Of a stretch of DNA of 64,000 nt, positions 17,282-25,769 are shown in pieces. The DNA is from CAIRTT01 sp046075665. Its GTDB lineage: Bacteria > Armatimonadota > Armatimonadia > Armatimonadales > Armatimonadaceae. Every line of letters starts with the position of its first letter. Position 1 is the first letter of the stretch. Under the pieces are notes generated by a model that was given only the letters and a program-made list of their open reading frames with translations, had not been told where the DNA came from and made no database searches. The stretch covers positions 5,633 through 69,632 of the forward strand of contig JBJTQN010000371.1 of NCBI GenBank assembly GCA_046075665.1. Reading direction: 5' to 3'. A program made the translations under genes and the position numbers.

Positions 17282-18796
17282 ATGTATTCAACCGAAATCA
17301 CACCTGATCGACAGACATTCCACCAGCTCGCAAAGGAAGGAAATGTCATCCCCATCACGCGCGAAGTGCTCGCCGATATGGAAACACCCGTATCCGTGTT
17401 CCGACGGTTTGTCGATCGGCCGAACGCATTTTTGCTCGAATCCGTCGCAGGGGGAGAGCGCCTCGCACGCTACTCATTCCTTGGGTCAGACCCTAAATGC
17501 AACATCCGGGCACGGGGAAGCAAAATCACTTTCACTGAACGTGGAGTCGAAACTATCACGGAACTTACAGATGACGAAGAGCCGATGCAGGCTATTCAGA
17601 AGATTCTTGGAGATGTTCGATTTGTTGATCGACCGGGATTGCCACGCTTCGTCGGAGGAGCCCTTGGATATATCGGTTGGGATTGGATCAAACACCTGGA
17701 ACCGATTCCATCGACCGCAATCGATGACACAGGAGTGGATGACATCCATATGCTCCTCGTCGACACCATGGTCATCTTTGACCACGTGAAACATAGACTA
17801 ATCTTTCTTACAAATGCACACTGCCCAGCTGGCGCCGATTTGGATGAAGTCTACGACAAAGCGTGTGATGTGCTGAATAAGCTTGAAAGCGATGCGCTGG
17901 CACCACGCCCGGATGGACCAACGCGTCACGCCAAGAAGGTGGCGAATCCATCCCCCGATGGACATTGGGATATGAATCTCACACGGGATGACTACAACGA
18001 GATGATCTTACGGGCAAAGGAATACATAACAGCCGGTGACATCATCCAAGTCGTTCTTGCACAGCGCTTTACCAGAGCTCTCAACGCAGATCCACTGGAT
18101 ATTTATCGAACCCTCCGGGCGATTAATCCAAGCCCCTATATGTACTATCTCCAGTTCGATACCGGGACAACGCTTGTAGGAGCATCCCCCGAAGTCCTCG
18201 TTACGGAAGATGACGGCAAAGTAACCATCCGGCCTATCGCTGGTACACGCCCACGCGGAATATCCCGTACTGAAGATGACCAGCTTGCCACAGAGCTGCT
18301 CGCGGATGAAAAAGAACGGGCAGAACATATCATGCTCGTGGACCTCGCACGCAATGACATTGGACGGGTATGTACGTATGGAAGCGTGCGCGTGGATGAG
18401 CTGATGGTAATAGAACGCTACTCCCACGTGATGCATATTGTCAGCAATGTCGTCGGAGAACTTGCACCTGACCGCAATGCGTTTGATCTGTTAAGGGCAA
18501 CCTTTCCCGCAGGTACCCTCTCTGGTGCGCCAAAGGTTCGGGCGATGCAGATCATTGATGAACTTGAGCCCTGTCGGCGAGGAACATACGGAGGCGCAAT
18601 CGGCTATCTTTCCTATAAAGGCTCGTTTGATGCTTGTATTACGCTACGAACGGCGCTGATTCGGGATGGTCTTGTACACGTTCAGGCAGGTGGAGGAATC
18701 GTTGCCGACTCTGTCGCTGATACGGAGTACATGGAGACCGTCAACAAGAGCGGTGCCATTCGACGGGCTGTTGAACTGGCGGAAAAAGGGCTGTAA
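17282..18796 (+). CDS. trpE: Anthranilate synthase component I
   Basis: 504 residues from ATG 17282; the in-frame TTG at 17270 lies in the terminator T-run. It converts chorismate to anthranilate with TrpG. The LLES motif near residue 50 (AFLLESVAGGERLARYSF) is the tryptophan-binding feedback site. The chorismate-binding half has IAGTRPRG, ERAEHIMLVDLARNDIGRV and TFPAGTLSGAPKVRAMQII. The gene is thus expected to be controlled both by attenuation and by feedback. No ribosome site is evident between terminator and start. Two small genes follow before trpG, with an 8-nt gap to the first. Confidence 0.96.
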   Translation: MYSTEITPDRQTFHQLAKEGNVIPITREVLADMETPVSVFRRFVDRPNAFLLESVAGGERLARYSFLGSDPKCNIRARGSKITFTERGVETITELTDDEEPMQAIQKILGDVRFVDRPGLPRFVGGALGYIGWDWIKHLEPIPSTAIDDTGVDDIHMLLVDTMVIFDHVKHRLIFLTNAHCPAGADLDEVYDKACDVLNKLESDALAPRPDGPTRHAKKVANPSPDGHWDMNLTRDDYNEMILRAKEYITAGDIIQVVLAQRFTRALNADPLDIYRTLRAINPSPYMYYLQFDTGTTLVGASPEVLVTEDDGKVTIRPIAGTRPRGISRTEDDQLATELLADEKERAEHIMLVDLARNDIGRVCTYGSVRVDELMVIERYSHVMHIVSNVVGELAPDRNAFDLLRATFPAGTLSGAPKVRAMQIIDELEPCRRGTYGGAIGYLSYKGSFDACITLRTALIRDGLVHVQAGGGIVADSVADTEYMETVNKSGAIRRAVELAEKGL

Positions 18797-18804
18797 CGCA
18801 GGAA

Positions 18805-19170
18805 ATGAATAAACGACGGCGCATTCTCCCTGATCGACAACGCCCACAGCTGGACTCGAATGACCTTCAACGCTTAGGACAACTGATCTCAAGGCGAATG
18901 GTGATGACTTGCCCAGGGTGTAGTGACATTCTTAGGCCAACATGTGAGGGCGGTGAACTCCAAATCGGCTCAAGTCCGGATATGACGGGAGTAGATAGCA
19001 GCCAGCAAAGAAAGCCACGTTTGATTTTTCAGTGCAAGAGATGCTTTCGAATCGCAGGCTGGGTTCAAGGGGATGTTTGGGCTCAGGAATTTGACCTTGA
19101 GGATGACGAGTCCCGTTGGGATCACCTCGAACTGGATGATCACCCTAACGGAAACCGACAGGCGCCATAG
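18805..19170 (+). CDS. Small zinc-ribbon protein in the trp operon
   Basis: 121 residues with a basic N-terminus (MNKRRRILPDRQRP) and one likely zinc site made of CPGC (about residue 36) and CKRC (about residue 77). The C-terminus is strongly acidic (FDLEDDESRWDHLELDD). It starts 8 nt after trpE and ends 1 nt before the next ATG, so it is cotranscribed with trpE and trpG. No known family. Its place between the two anthranilate synthase subunits hints at a link to Trp metabolism, but nothing in the sequence proves it. Confidence 0.65.
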   Translation: MNKRRRILPDRQRPQLDSNDLQRLGQLISRRMVMTCPGCSDILRPTCEGGELQIGSSPDMTGVDSSQQRKPRLIFQCKRCFRIAGWVQGDVWAQEFDLEDDESRWDHLELDDHPNGNRQAP

Positions 19171-19171
19171 C

Positions 19172-19495
19172 ATGAATACACGAAAAATCGTAATCTTCCG
19201 CTCTCGAAAGACAGGTCTACAGCCGGATGCGTATAACATCACGGCATCGCAGATGTCACACCTTGTAACATCCATTCCTGGCTACATCAGTCATAAAACC
19301 TTTCACCATCCGGATGGCGAATCTTTGACATTGGGTGAGTTCGAATCGTTGGATGCAATACATGAGTGGGGTAATCATCCTGACCATCAGGTTGCACAAG
19401 CGATAGGACAGCAGCACTGGTACGAAACCTACGAACTAACCATCTGTGATATTCACTCCCGGCGCACATTCAACCGTGATGAGGCAATGCAATGA
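19172..19495 (+). CDS. Antibiotic biosynthesis monooxygenase (ABM) domain protein
   Basis: 107 residues from ATG 19172. A dimeric alpha/beta-barrel of the ABM type is indicated by the SIPGYISHKTFHH region, the EFESLDAIHEWGNHPDHQVA helix and the WYETYELTICDI end. ABM proteins include quinol monooxygenases and haem degraders; many have no known substrate. The start follows the previous stop by 1 nt and its own stop overlaps the trpG ATG (ATGA). The gene is therefore translationally coupled to trpG. Its occurrence inside a trp operon is unusual. Confidence 0.75.
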   Translation: MNTRKIVIFRSRKTGLQPDAYNITASQMSHLVTSIPGYISHKTFHHPDGESLTLGEFESLDAIHEWGNHPDHQVAQAIGQQHWYETYELTICDIHSRRTFNRDEAMQ

Positions 19496-20064
19496 TCTTT
19501 GTTATCGACAATTATGACTCCTTCACGTACAACATCGTCCATTACCTTGGTGAACTTGGCGCTGACCTAGTCATCAAACGCAATGACCAGATCACGGTGG
19601 ATGAAATCATCAATCTTGCGCCATCCCATCTCCTTGTTTCCCCTGGCCCGTGCTCGCCGACCGAGGCAGGGATATCCGTTGAGGCAATCACGCGCTGTGC
19701 CGGACTCTTTCCTATTCTCGGTGTCTGTCTTGGGCATCAGTCGATCGGACAGGCATTCGGAGGCAAAATCATACGTGCTGGGCGCTTGATGCATGGAAAA
19801 ACCAGCCAAATCCAGCACGTAGATTCCGGCGTTTTTCATGGGATGCCGAATCCCTTCACAGCAACACGCTACCATTCGCTCACTATCGAGCAAGCCAGTC
19901 TTCCACAGTGCCTTGAAGTAACTGCGACAGCCACGGATGATGGTGAAATCATGGGCGTTCGTCACCGTAGTTTGCCCATCGAAGGAGTACAGTTCCACCC
20001 TGAGAGCGTGCTTACCCAAGAAGGCATGCGGCTGTTAGGAAACTTCCTAAAGCAACGCTGCTAG
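19492..20064 (+). CDS. trpG: Anthranilate synthase component II (glutamine amidotransferase)
   Basis: 190 residues. A class I amidotransferase with oxyanion region SPGPCSPTEAG, the nucleophile in GVCLGHQSIG, and the HPESVLTQ His-Glu pair. It supplies ammonia to TrpE and, in many bacteria, to PabB as well. The start is IDNYDSFTYN-type, as in all TrpG/PabA proteins. It is the last gene of the unit and converges with trpC; an inverted repeat lies between them. Confidence 0.95.
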   Translation: MIFVIDNYDSFTYNIVHYLGELGADLVIKRNDQITVDEIINLAPSHLLVSPGPCSPTEAGISVEAITRCAGLFPILGVCLGHQSIGQAFGGKIIRAGRLMHGKTSQIQHVDSGVFHGMPNPFTATRYHSLTIEQASLPQCLEVTATATDDGEIMGVRHRSLPIEGVQFHPESVLTQEGMRLLGNFLKQRC

Positions 20065-20108
20065 GATTCGAATCAATATCGGGTGGCTTGCATGTATTTT
20101 TTGTGGAC

Positions 20109-20148
20109 GTGGCTCCTCAGGGACAACATCACGTCCCTACGGAGCCAC
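20109..20148. repeat. Intergenic inverted repeat, probable terminator hairpin
   Basis: GTGGCTCC pairs with GGAGCCAC, with an inner GGGAC/GTCCC arm, between the convergent stops of trpG and trpC. There is no U-tract on either side, so termination by it alone is uncertain. Confidence 0.55.
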
Positions 20149-20159
20149 AACGCTTTGAA

Positions 20160-20960
20160 TTACGTCGCTAGTAATTGCTTTGTGGCAGCACGGATGTCAT
20201 CCTGGCGCATCAAAGCCTCACCTACCAAAATTGCATCAGCACCGGCGGTAACGACAGTCTTCAAATCGTCATTTGTGAGAATGCCGGATTCTGCTACCGC
20301 CGTGACTCCATCACCAAAATGGCCAGCCAGTTTGGCAAAAGTACCCAAATCCACACTGAAGTCATGGAGATTCCGATTGTTTACGCCTATCAGTGTCGCA
20401 CCTGATGCAAGAGCAATAGCCACCTCTTCCTCATCGTGCACCTCGACCAGAGCATCCATTCCAAGGCTCTCAGCGACCGTTCTAAGCTCAGCAAGCCTTG
20501 CTGCACTTGGCGTGGCTGCAACAATCAACAAAACTGCATCCGCACCAAGCACCCGCGCTTCATAAATCTGAACTGGATCAATAATGAAGTCTTTGCGGAT
20601 GAGAGGAAGCGAAACAACATCCCGAACCAGCTGAAGGTTATCCGGGCTACCTTGAAAGTAGGACACATCCGTGAGGACACTTAGGCATGTCGCTCCACCT
20701 TCCTCATAGCTCTTTGCAATGACAACCGGGTCAAAATCCGCTCGAATGACACCTTTGCTCGGGCTGGCTTTTTTGATTTCGGCAATCAAGGCACAGGGAG
20801 GCCCTGCGGCCTCAATGGCCCGGCGGAATCCCCGTGTTGCTGGCATCGCCAACGCTCGCTCCATCAGAAGCACTTTATCTGGTACGGATGCTTTCAATGG
20901 AGCGATTTCTTCTCGCTTCGTTGCAATAATTCGGTCCAATACCGTTGGAATCGTACTCAT
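20160..20960 (-). CDS. trpC: Indole-3-glycerol phosphate synthase
   Basis: 266 residues, single-function length. It closes the indole ring of CdRP in tryptophan synthesis. The (beta/alpha)8 barrel has EIKKASPSKG (catalytic Glu and Lys), LIRKDFIIDP, ALVEVHDEEE, GVNNRNL and VAESGI. The ATG overlaps the trpD stop (ATGA). It is the last gene of the thrS-trpD-trpC unit, which faces trpE-trpG. No trpB, trpA or trpF lies in the window. Confidence 0.95.
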   Translation of the reverse strand: MSTIPTVLDRIIATKREEIAPLKASVPDKVLLMERALAMPATRGFRRAIEAAGPPCALIAEIKKASPSKGVIRADFDPVVIAKSYEEGGATCLSVLTDVSYFQGSPDNLQLVRDVVSLPLIRKDFIIDPVQIYEARVLGADAVLLIVAATPSAARLAELRTVAESLGMDALVEVHDEEEVAIALASGATLIGVNNRNLHDFSVDLGTFAKLAGHFGDGVTAVAESGILTNDDLKTVVTAGADAILVGEALMRQDDIRAATKQLLAT

Positions 20961-21988
20961 CCGCGGGACAATCGATTCGTAAGCTCAATCAGTTCCTGCA
21001 GCTTTGAAAGCGCAGCACCCGACTTAATCGCATCCTGAGCCATCCGAACACCTTCCACCAATGTGCTCGTCTTGCCTGAAACCAATAGTCCGGCACCAGC
21101 ATTGATTGCAATCAAATCCGTACGGGCGCGGTCACTTCCACTGAAGACACGCTGCAAAATCTCGGCATTCTCCTCAGCATTCTCACCGGCCGATACCTCT
21201 TCTGGAGAACTTTCAACGATTCCAACATCCCCAGGCACCAAATATCCAGTGGTGACAATCCCACCCACCAACTCTGCTAAGAAAGTGCGCCCGAAGGTGG
21301 ATATCTCATCGATGCCAGCTTCACCATGCACAACCAATGCGTGGATGCAGCCGAGCGAATCCATCACGTGCGCCAGCTGCTCACAGAGACTGGTGTGGTA
21401 CACACCAAGCACCTGACGCTGCGCACCTGCAGGGTTTGTCAGTGGACCAAGTACATTGAAGACAGTCCGGAAACCAAGCTCTGCACGCACTGATGCAGCA
21501 TGCCGCATCGCTGGATGCAGGTTACGGGCAAAGAGAAACCCGATACCGATGGTGTCAACACAGTAGCCTACCTGCTCGGATGTCAGGTCCATGGCGACAC
21601 CAAGGGCTTCAAGGACATCGGCTGAGCCTGCCTTACTCGTAACTGCACGGTTTCCGTGCTTAGCGACCGCGACCCCACACGCGGCACTGACAATTGCCGC
21701 CCCAGTCGAGATGTTAAACGTCTTTATGACATCCCCACCAGTACCGCAAGTGTCAATGAGATTGTCACGATGCGATGGGACCTTGACTGCACGCGCACGC
21801 ATCGCTTTTGCAAAGCCTGCAATCTCATCCACCGTCTCGCCACGTACACGGAGGCCCGCAAGTAATGCCCCAATCTGGGCATTACTTGCTTCACCATCCA
21901 TGATCACACCCATGGCATCCATGGCTTCCTGCTGCGTAAGGGGAATTCCCGAAATCACACGCTCAAGAGCAATCTGAATCGGTGACAT
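20957..21988 (-). CDS. trpD: Anthranilate phosphoribosyltransferase
   Basis: 343 residues. It joins anthranilate and PRPP. The family motifs DTCGTGGDVIKTFNISTGAA, KHGNRAVTSKAGSADVLEALG and FLFARNLHPAMRHAA are complete. The C-terminal EVSAGENAEENAE stretch is also typical. The start follows the thrS stop by 1 nt, with AAGGA in the end of thrS as ribosome site, so translation is likely coupled to thrS. Confidence 0.95.
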   Translation of the reverse strand: MSPIQIALERVISGIPLTQQEAMDAMGVIMDGEASNAQIGALLAGLRVRGETVDEIAGFAKAMRARAVKVPSHRDNLIDTCGTGGDVIKTFNISTGAAIVSAACGVAVAKHGNRAVTSKAGSADVLEALGVAMDLTSEQVGYCVDTIGIGFLFARNLHPAMRHAASVRAELGFRTVFNVLGPLTNPAGAQRQVLGVYHTSLCEQLAHVMDSLGCIHALVVHGEAGIDEISTFGRTFLAELVGGIVTTGYLVPGDVGIVESSPEEVSAGENAEENAEILQRVFSGSDRARTDLIAINAGAGLLVSGKTSTLVEGVRMAQDAIKSGAALSKLQELIELTNRLSRG

Positions 21989-21989
21989 C

Positions 21990-23861
21990 TCAAGCTTCCT
22001 TCACCGGTGCGATTGGCGCAAGTAATCGCTCGCGGACCTCATGTAATAAGTCATCGACGAATTGATCGACAGAGCGACCGCCCATGTCCCCTAACTCTCT
22101 GTGTCGGACAGAGACGCTGCCGGCCGCGATGTCACGGTCACCGATCACGATGAGATACGGGATGCGTGCTACCTGACCCTCAGCAACCTTCTTTCCAGTC
22201 TTTTCTGAGCGGGAATCGACTGTTGCACGGATACCCAAGCCAACCAGACGGGTCTTTAGCGCTTCACACCACTCGGCATGGCGATCTGCAATTGGGAGAA
22301 TACGTACTTGCTCAGGTGCCAGCCATGTCGGGAACGAACCCGCAAAGTGCTCAATCAAGACGCCAACAAAGCGCTCCATGGAGCCAAATGGCGCACGGTG
22401 AATCATTACTGGACGATGCGGCATGCTGTCAGCACCCGTATAGGACAGATCAAACCGTACCGGGAGGTTGTAGTCGACCTGAACGGTACCGAGCTGCCAC
22501 TCACGACCGATGACATCCTGGACCACGAAGTCAATCTTCGGGCCGTAGAATGCTGCTTCACCAGGCTCCTCTGAGAACGGTACGCCAAGCGTCTGAGCCG
22601 CCTCACGGCACGCAGCCTCCGCTTTGTCCCAGTTCGCTGGATCGCCGACGTACTTTGTCGAGTCCGGGTCACGAAGGCCAACGCGTACACGGAAGTCTGT
22701 CATACCCAGCGTGCCAAAAATGGTCTTTACAAGCTGCAGGCATCCCTGAATCTCACTAGGGACTTGCTCCTCAGTACAGAAAAGGTGGGCATCATCTTGC
22801 GTAAATCCACGGACACGCGTCATCCCATTCAGCTCACCAGACTGCTCCCAGCGGTAAACCGTTCCAAACTCGGCAAGGCGAATCGGAAGGTCTCGGTAAC
22901 TATGACGCTGGCTGGCAAATATCTTAATGTGATGCGGACAGTTCATCGGCTTCAGGAGATAGCCGTCCACATCGCCATCCGAGAGCTTGTTACTCAGCTC
23001 ACCACACGTACACCCTTCATCCGCAAGGTCTGCCAAGTAGTCACGCTGAACCAGCGGTGGATACTGGCTCTCAGCGTAATACGGGAAGTGCCCACTGGTC
23101 TTGTACAGCTCAAGACGCCCGATATGCGGCGTGTAGACCTGGTCATAACCCTGTTTACGGAGCTCATTTGAGATAAAGCTCTGTAACTCGGTTCGAAGCG
23201 CTCCTCCAGCCGGGGTCCATAAAATGAGCCCCTGACCAACTGTTTCATCAATATGGAAGAGCTTGAGATGCTTGCCAACGACACGATGATCACGGCGCTT
23301 CGCTTCCTCGAGTTTGATGAGATAGGCGTCCAGCTCATCCTGTGTCTCAAATGCAACGCCATACACACGGGTCAACTGCTCATTCTCAGCCTTCCCACGC
23401 CAATATGCGCCAGCAATAGACATCAGCTTAAATGCGCCGATCTTGCCTGTCGATTCTACGTGCGGTCCCTTACACAAGTCGATGAAGTCGCCCTGCTGAT
23501 AAAAGGAAATCTCAGCTTCATCCGGGAGGTCATCGATCAGCCGAACCTTAAGCACCTGCTCCAAGGATTCACAGCGTTTTCGTGCTTCCTCACGTGGCTC
23601 CGACCAACGGACTAACGGCAGGTCGGCCTTAACAATTTCACGCATTCTGGCTTCGATCGCCGGGAAGTCATCCTCAGAGAGGTGCTCAGGTAACTGAAAA
23701 TCGTAGAAAAAACCATTGTCAATGACCGGGCCGACGCCCATCTGGGCAGCTGGCATACGCTCACGAATTGCCTGAGCAAGGACGTGCGCCGTCGTGTGGC
23801 GCATGCGGGAAATGAAATCGGATGGCGATGAAAGCTCATCCACGGACGAAGTGTGGGACAT
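21990..23861 (-). CDS. thrS: Threonine-tRNA ligase without TGS domain
   Basis: 623 residues. Class II synthetase with the N2 editing domain starting almost at once (HTTAHVLAQ near residue 24 is its HxxxH), then the catalytic core with zinc-binding MNCPHH, motif 2 (YRWEQSGELNGMTRVRGFTQDD) and motif 3 (HRAPFGSMERF), and an anticodon domain. The usual N-terminal TGS domain of about 60 residues is absent. The length is made up by an insertion of about 45 residues before MNCP, containing CTCGEL. An AGGGAGA ribosome site precedes the ATG. No T-box leader is visible in the 100 nt upstream. It heads the trpD-trpC unit. Confidence 0.93.
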   Translation of the reverse strand: MSHTSSVDELSSPSDFISRMRHTTAHVLAQAIRERMPAAQMGVGPVIDNGFFYDFQLPEHLSEDDFPAIEARMREIVKADLPLVRWSEPREEARKRCESLEQVLKVRLIDDLPDEAEISFYQQGDFIDLCKGPHVESTGKIGAFKLMSIAGAYWRGKAENEQLTRVYGVAFETQDELDAYLIKLEEAKRRDHRVVGKHLKLFHIDETVGQGLILWTPAGGALRTELQSFISNELRKQGYDQVYTPHIGRLELYKTSGHFPYYAESQYPPLVQRDYLADLADEGCTCGELSNKLSDGDVDGYLLKPMNCPHHIKIFASQRHSYRDLPIRLAEFGTVYRWEQSGELNGMTRVRGFTQDDAHLFCTEEQVPSEIQGCLQLVKTIFGTLGMTDFRVRVGLRDPDSTKYVGDPANWDKAEAACREAAQTLGVPFSEEPGEAAFYGPKIDFVVQDVIGREWQLGTVQVDYNLPVRFDLSYTGADSMPHRPVMIHRAPFGSMERFVGVLIEHFAGSFPTWLAPEQVRILPIADRHAEWCEALKTRLVGLGIRATVDSRSEKTGKKVAEGQVARIPYLIVIGDRDIAAGSVSVRHRELGDMGGRSVDQFVDDLLHEVRERLLAPIAPVKEA

Positions 23862-23961
23862 TCTAACGGTCTCCCTTACAAGAGGATGAGTTTAGAATAT
23901 CACGGTGGTGGGAGACAGAAATTTGACCAATCTGCACCCACCACATGTTGACAAATTGAGA

Positions 23962-24951
23962 TCAGTCGAGCGTCACATCTGCCCAGACAATACGCCGACG
24001 CTTCCACGTGTACACTGCCGTGACCTTGTTTGGTCCACTTGTTTCAATCGTTGGATAGCTAAATTCGGATTGTGGCTCCGTTTCAAGATCGTATGCCTTG
24101 GTGAATGTTTCCCCGTTGTCTTTCGATACGAGAATACTGATCGGGGAGCGATCTGGCCAAGTGCCACGGGGGATGGGATTGCAACATAGGACAACACGGC
24201 CATCCGGGAGTGTACAAACATCCACTCCACTGTTGTTGTGGGGAACAGGAATGCGCCGAAGCGGTGACCATGTACGGCCATCATCAGATGAATCCGAGCG
24301 ACCTAGCCATCCACTTGTTGTCCGACATAACATGTGAATCTGGCCAGCTCCGGACTCCCAAAGCGCTGGCTGAATCGCTCCAGGATCCGGAAACTGGGAT
24401 GGATTTCTCTCAATCCATTTCGTGGATGCCCATGACTTGCCGTGATCTGTAGACCGGTCGACGAAGACATCCCACTTTGCATCAGTTGCTTCATCAGATG
24501 CCGTCTCGATACTTGCGCCAGCAAGCCAAATCCCTGAGCGCGTCACTAGAATTGGGTTTTTGACTGGACCCCGTCCTCCGATGTCTCCTACTACCAGCTC
24601 TGTCGGCCGGCTCCAGGAACGGCCATCATTTTCTGATGTCTGCACCATGGTGCGCCAAACGGGGACGTTTGCCCCGACTTTGAACCATAAGTGCAGTCGT
24701 CCTGAATTGTCTCGGTGGAGAACGGGGTTCCAGTGAGCCTCTGAACCGTAGGCTGCGACAACTTTTGGAGTACTCCAGACACCCTCCGGCGACCGCTGCG
24801 ATCCCCAGATGCGAACATCCGGGTGGCGCTCGTGCATGCCTGCAAACCACACCACATACCATCCACCATCACCTGTTCTACACAGACTGGATGCATGGCA
24901 TTCCGCAAACGGAACATCGGATGTGTCGAAGAGAAACTCTTTAGTGAACAT
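23962..24951 (-). CDS. Sialidase-like beta-propeller protein (BNR repeats)
   Basis: 329 residues from ATG 24951; in-frame starts at 25041 and 25059 would add about 36 unlikely residues. Four Asp-boxes are visible: SENDGRSW, STDHGKSW, SSDDGRTW and SKDNGETF, as in the six-bladed sialidase fold. The HASSLCRTGDGGWYVVWFAG opening matches exo-sialidase-like PF13088 proteins, many of which act on sugars other than sialic acid. There is no signal peptide. A function in glycan breakdown is likely, consistent with GH3 and GH10 genes nearby, but the substrate is unknown. Confidence 0.75.
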   Translation of the reverse strand: MFTKEFLFDTSDVPFAECHASSLCRTGDGGWYVVWFAGMHERHPDVRIWGSQRSPEGVWSTPKVVAAYGSEAHWNPVLHRDNSGRLHLWFKVGANVPVWRTMVQTSENDGRSWSRPTELVVGDIGGRGPVKNPILVTRSGIWLAGASIETASDEATDAKWDVFVDRSTDHGKSWASTKWIERNPSQFPDPGAIQPALWESGAGQIHMLCRTTSGWLGRSDSSDDGRTWSPLRRIPVPHNNSGVDVCTLPDGRVVLCCNPIPRGTWPDRSPISILVSKDNGETFTKAYDLETEPQSEFSYPTIETSGPNKVTAVYTWKRRRIVWADVTLD

Positions 24952-25062
24952 GCCTATCGGTTCAGCAGGCGGTGGCTGCCTTCCTGCATCCGCACAACAA
25001 GTTTCCCGAGGGACTGGGAACAGATATCGTTGTCGGCGCATTGATTGCAGCCACCACAATGC

Positions 25063-25365
25063 TTAGCCCTTCAGTGGCAGGTCAATCGTGTCCAAACCTG
25101 CCGGCTTGTAGCGGGCAAAGCGAAAATGTAGCGCATCCGTATTGGAACGTACAATCCGTGGCATAAAGCCGAGCGCTTGGCTGGCCATTAGGCAGCAATC
25201 GTATGCATCATCCAAGGACTCAAAGAGAAACACATATTCACGGCCTTTTTCGCGGTGAACAACAAGCTCCTCACCTTCCGTATCAGGAACTGCCAAGCAG
25301 AGTGCAGTGCTTGGAACTTCCTTTACCTGGGTGAGGGTGGGGTCGGTTGGGTCTTCAAAAATCAT
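25063..25365 (-). CDS. Small hypothetical protein
   Basis: 100 residues, no signal peptide or membrane segment. The middle part (EYVFLFESLDDAYDCCLMAS) suggests a compact alpha/beta fold. No family recognised. It lies just upstream of the sialidase-like gene in the same direction and is probably cotranscribed with it. Expression is supported only by the open frame and position; no clear ribosome site is seen. Confidence 0.45.
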   Translation of the reverse strand: MIFEDPTDPTLTQVKEVPSTALCLAVPDTEGEELVVHREKGREYVFLFESLDDAYDCCLMASQALGFMPRIVRSNTDALHFRFARYKPAGLDTIDLPLKG

Positions 25366-25769
25366 AAACTTGACTCACTTCACACTGGTCGTTGCCAGCG
25401 TTGCTTTCACGGAGACAAGTGGTTGCAAGCGTGATGCCACAGAAGGCAACTTTTAGCCTATGGTGCACCAATGACATCAAGTAACATTTGATTCTTTACC
25501 TGCAAAATGTACTGGGAAAATATATAGATGTTAACAACAATAGGTGTGTCAAGTGGTGGAATAGAGGTATGACTTAGACACTGTCTAATCTGGGCGAAAC
25601 ATTATGTTTACAAAAGTAATGGTGAGGCTATGACTACGTCATTTTGTTTTCAAAATATTCATAGCAGTTGCCCATGCAACGATCACCCTAAGAATCGTCA
25701 ACCATCTACCGAATATACATGCTGATAGTTCTCAGAACTTAACGAAGTGTGACAATCAGGAGTACACAT
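25366..25769. other. AT-rich intergenic region with a palindrome
   Basis: About 400 nt between divergent genes with no coding frame of note. The one clear element is the 15-bp palindrome TTAGACACTGTCTAA at 25574-25588, the size and form of a dimeric repressor operator. It would be placed to control the hydrolase gene at 25770 or the minus-strand pair. No confident promoter was found. Confidence 0.5.

Noticed and set aside
17783..17793. CACGTGAAACA inside trpE, resembling a parS half-site
   Set aside because: Only the right half matches; the left half has few consensus bases, so ParB loading is unlikely.
23862..23961. Possible T-box leader ahead of thrS
   Set aside because: Only 100 nt of untranslated sequence and no T-box or specifier stem was seen.
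24952..25059. Longer N-terminus for the sialidase-like gene
   Set aside because: It would start at TTG and add Cys/Arg-rich residues unlike the family; no ribosome site.
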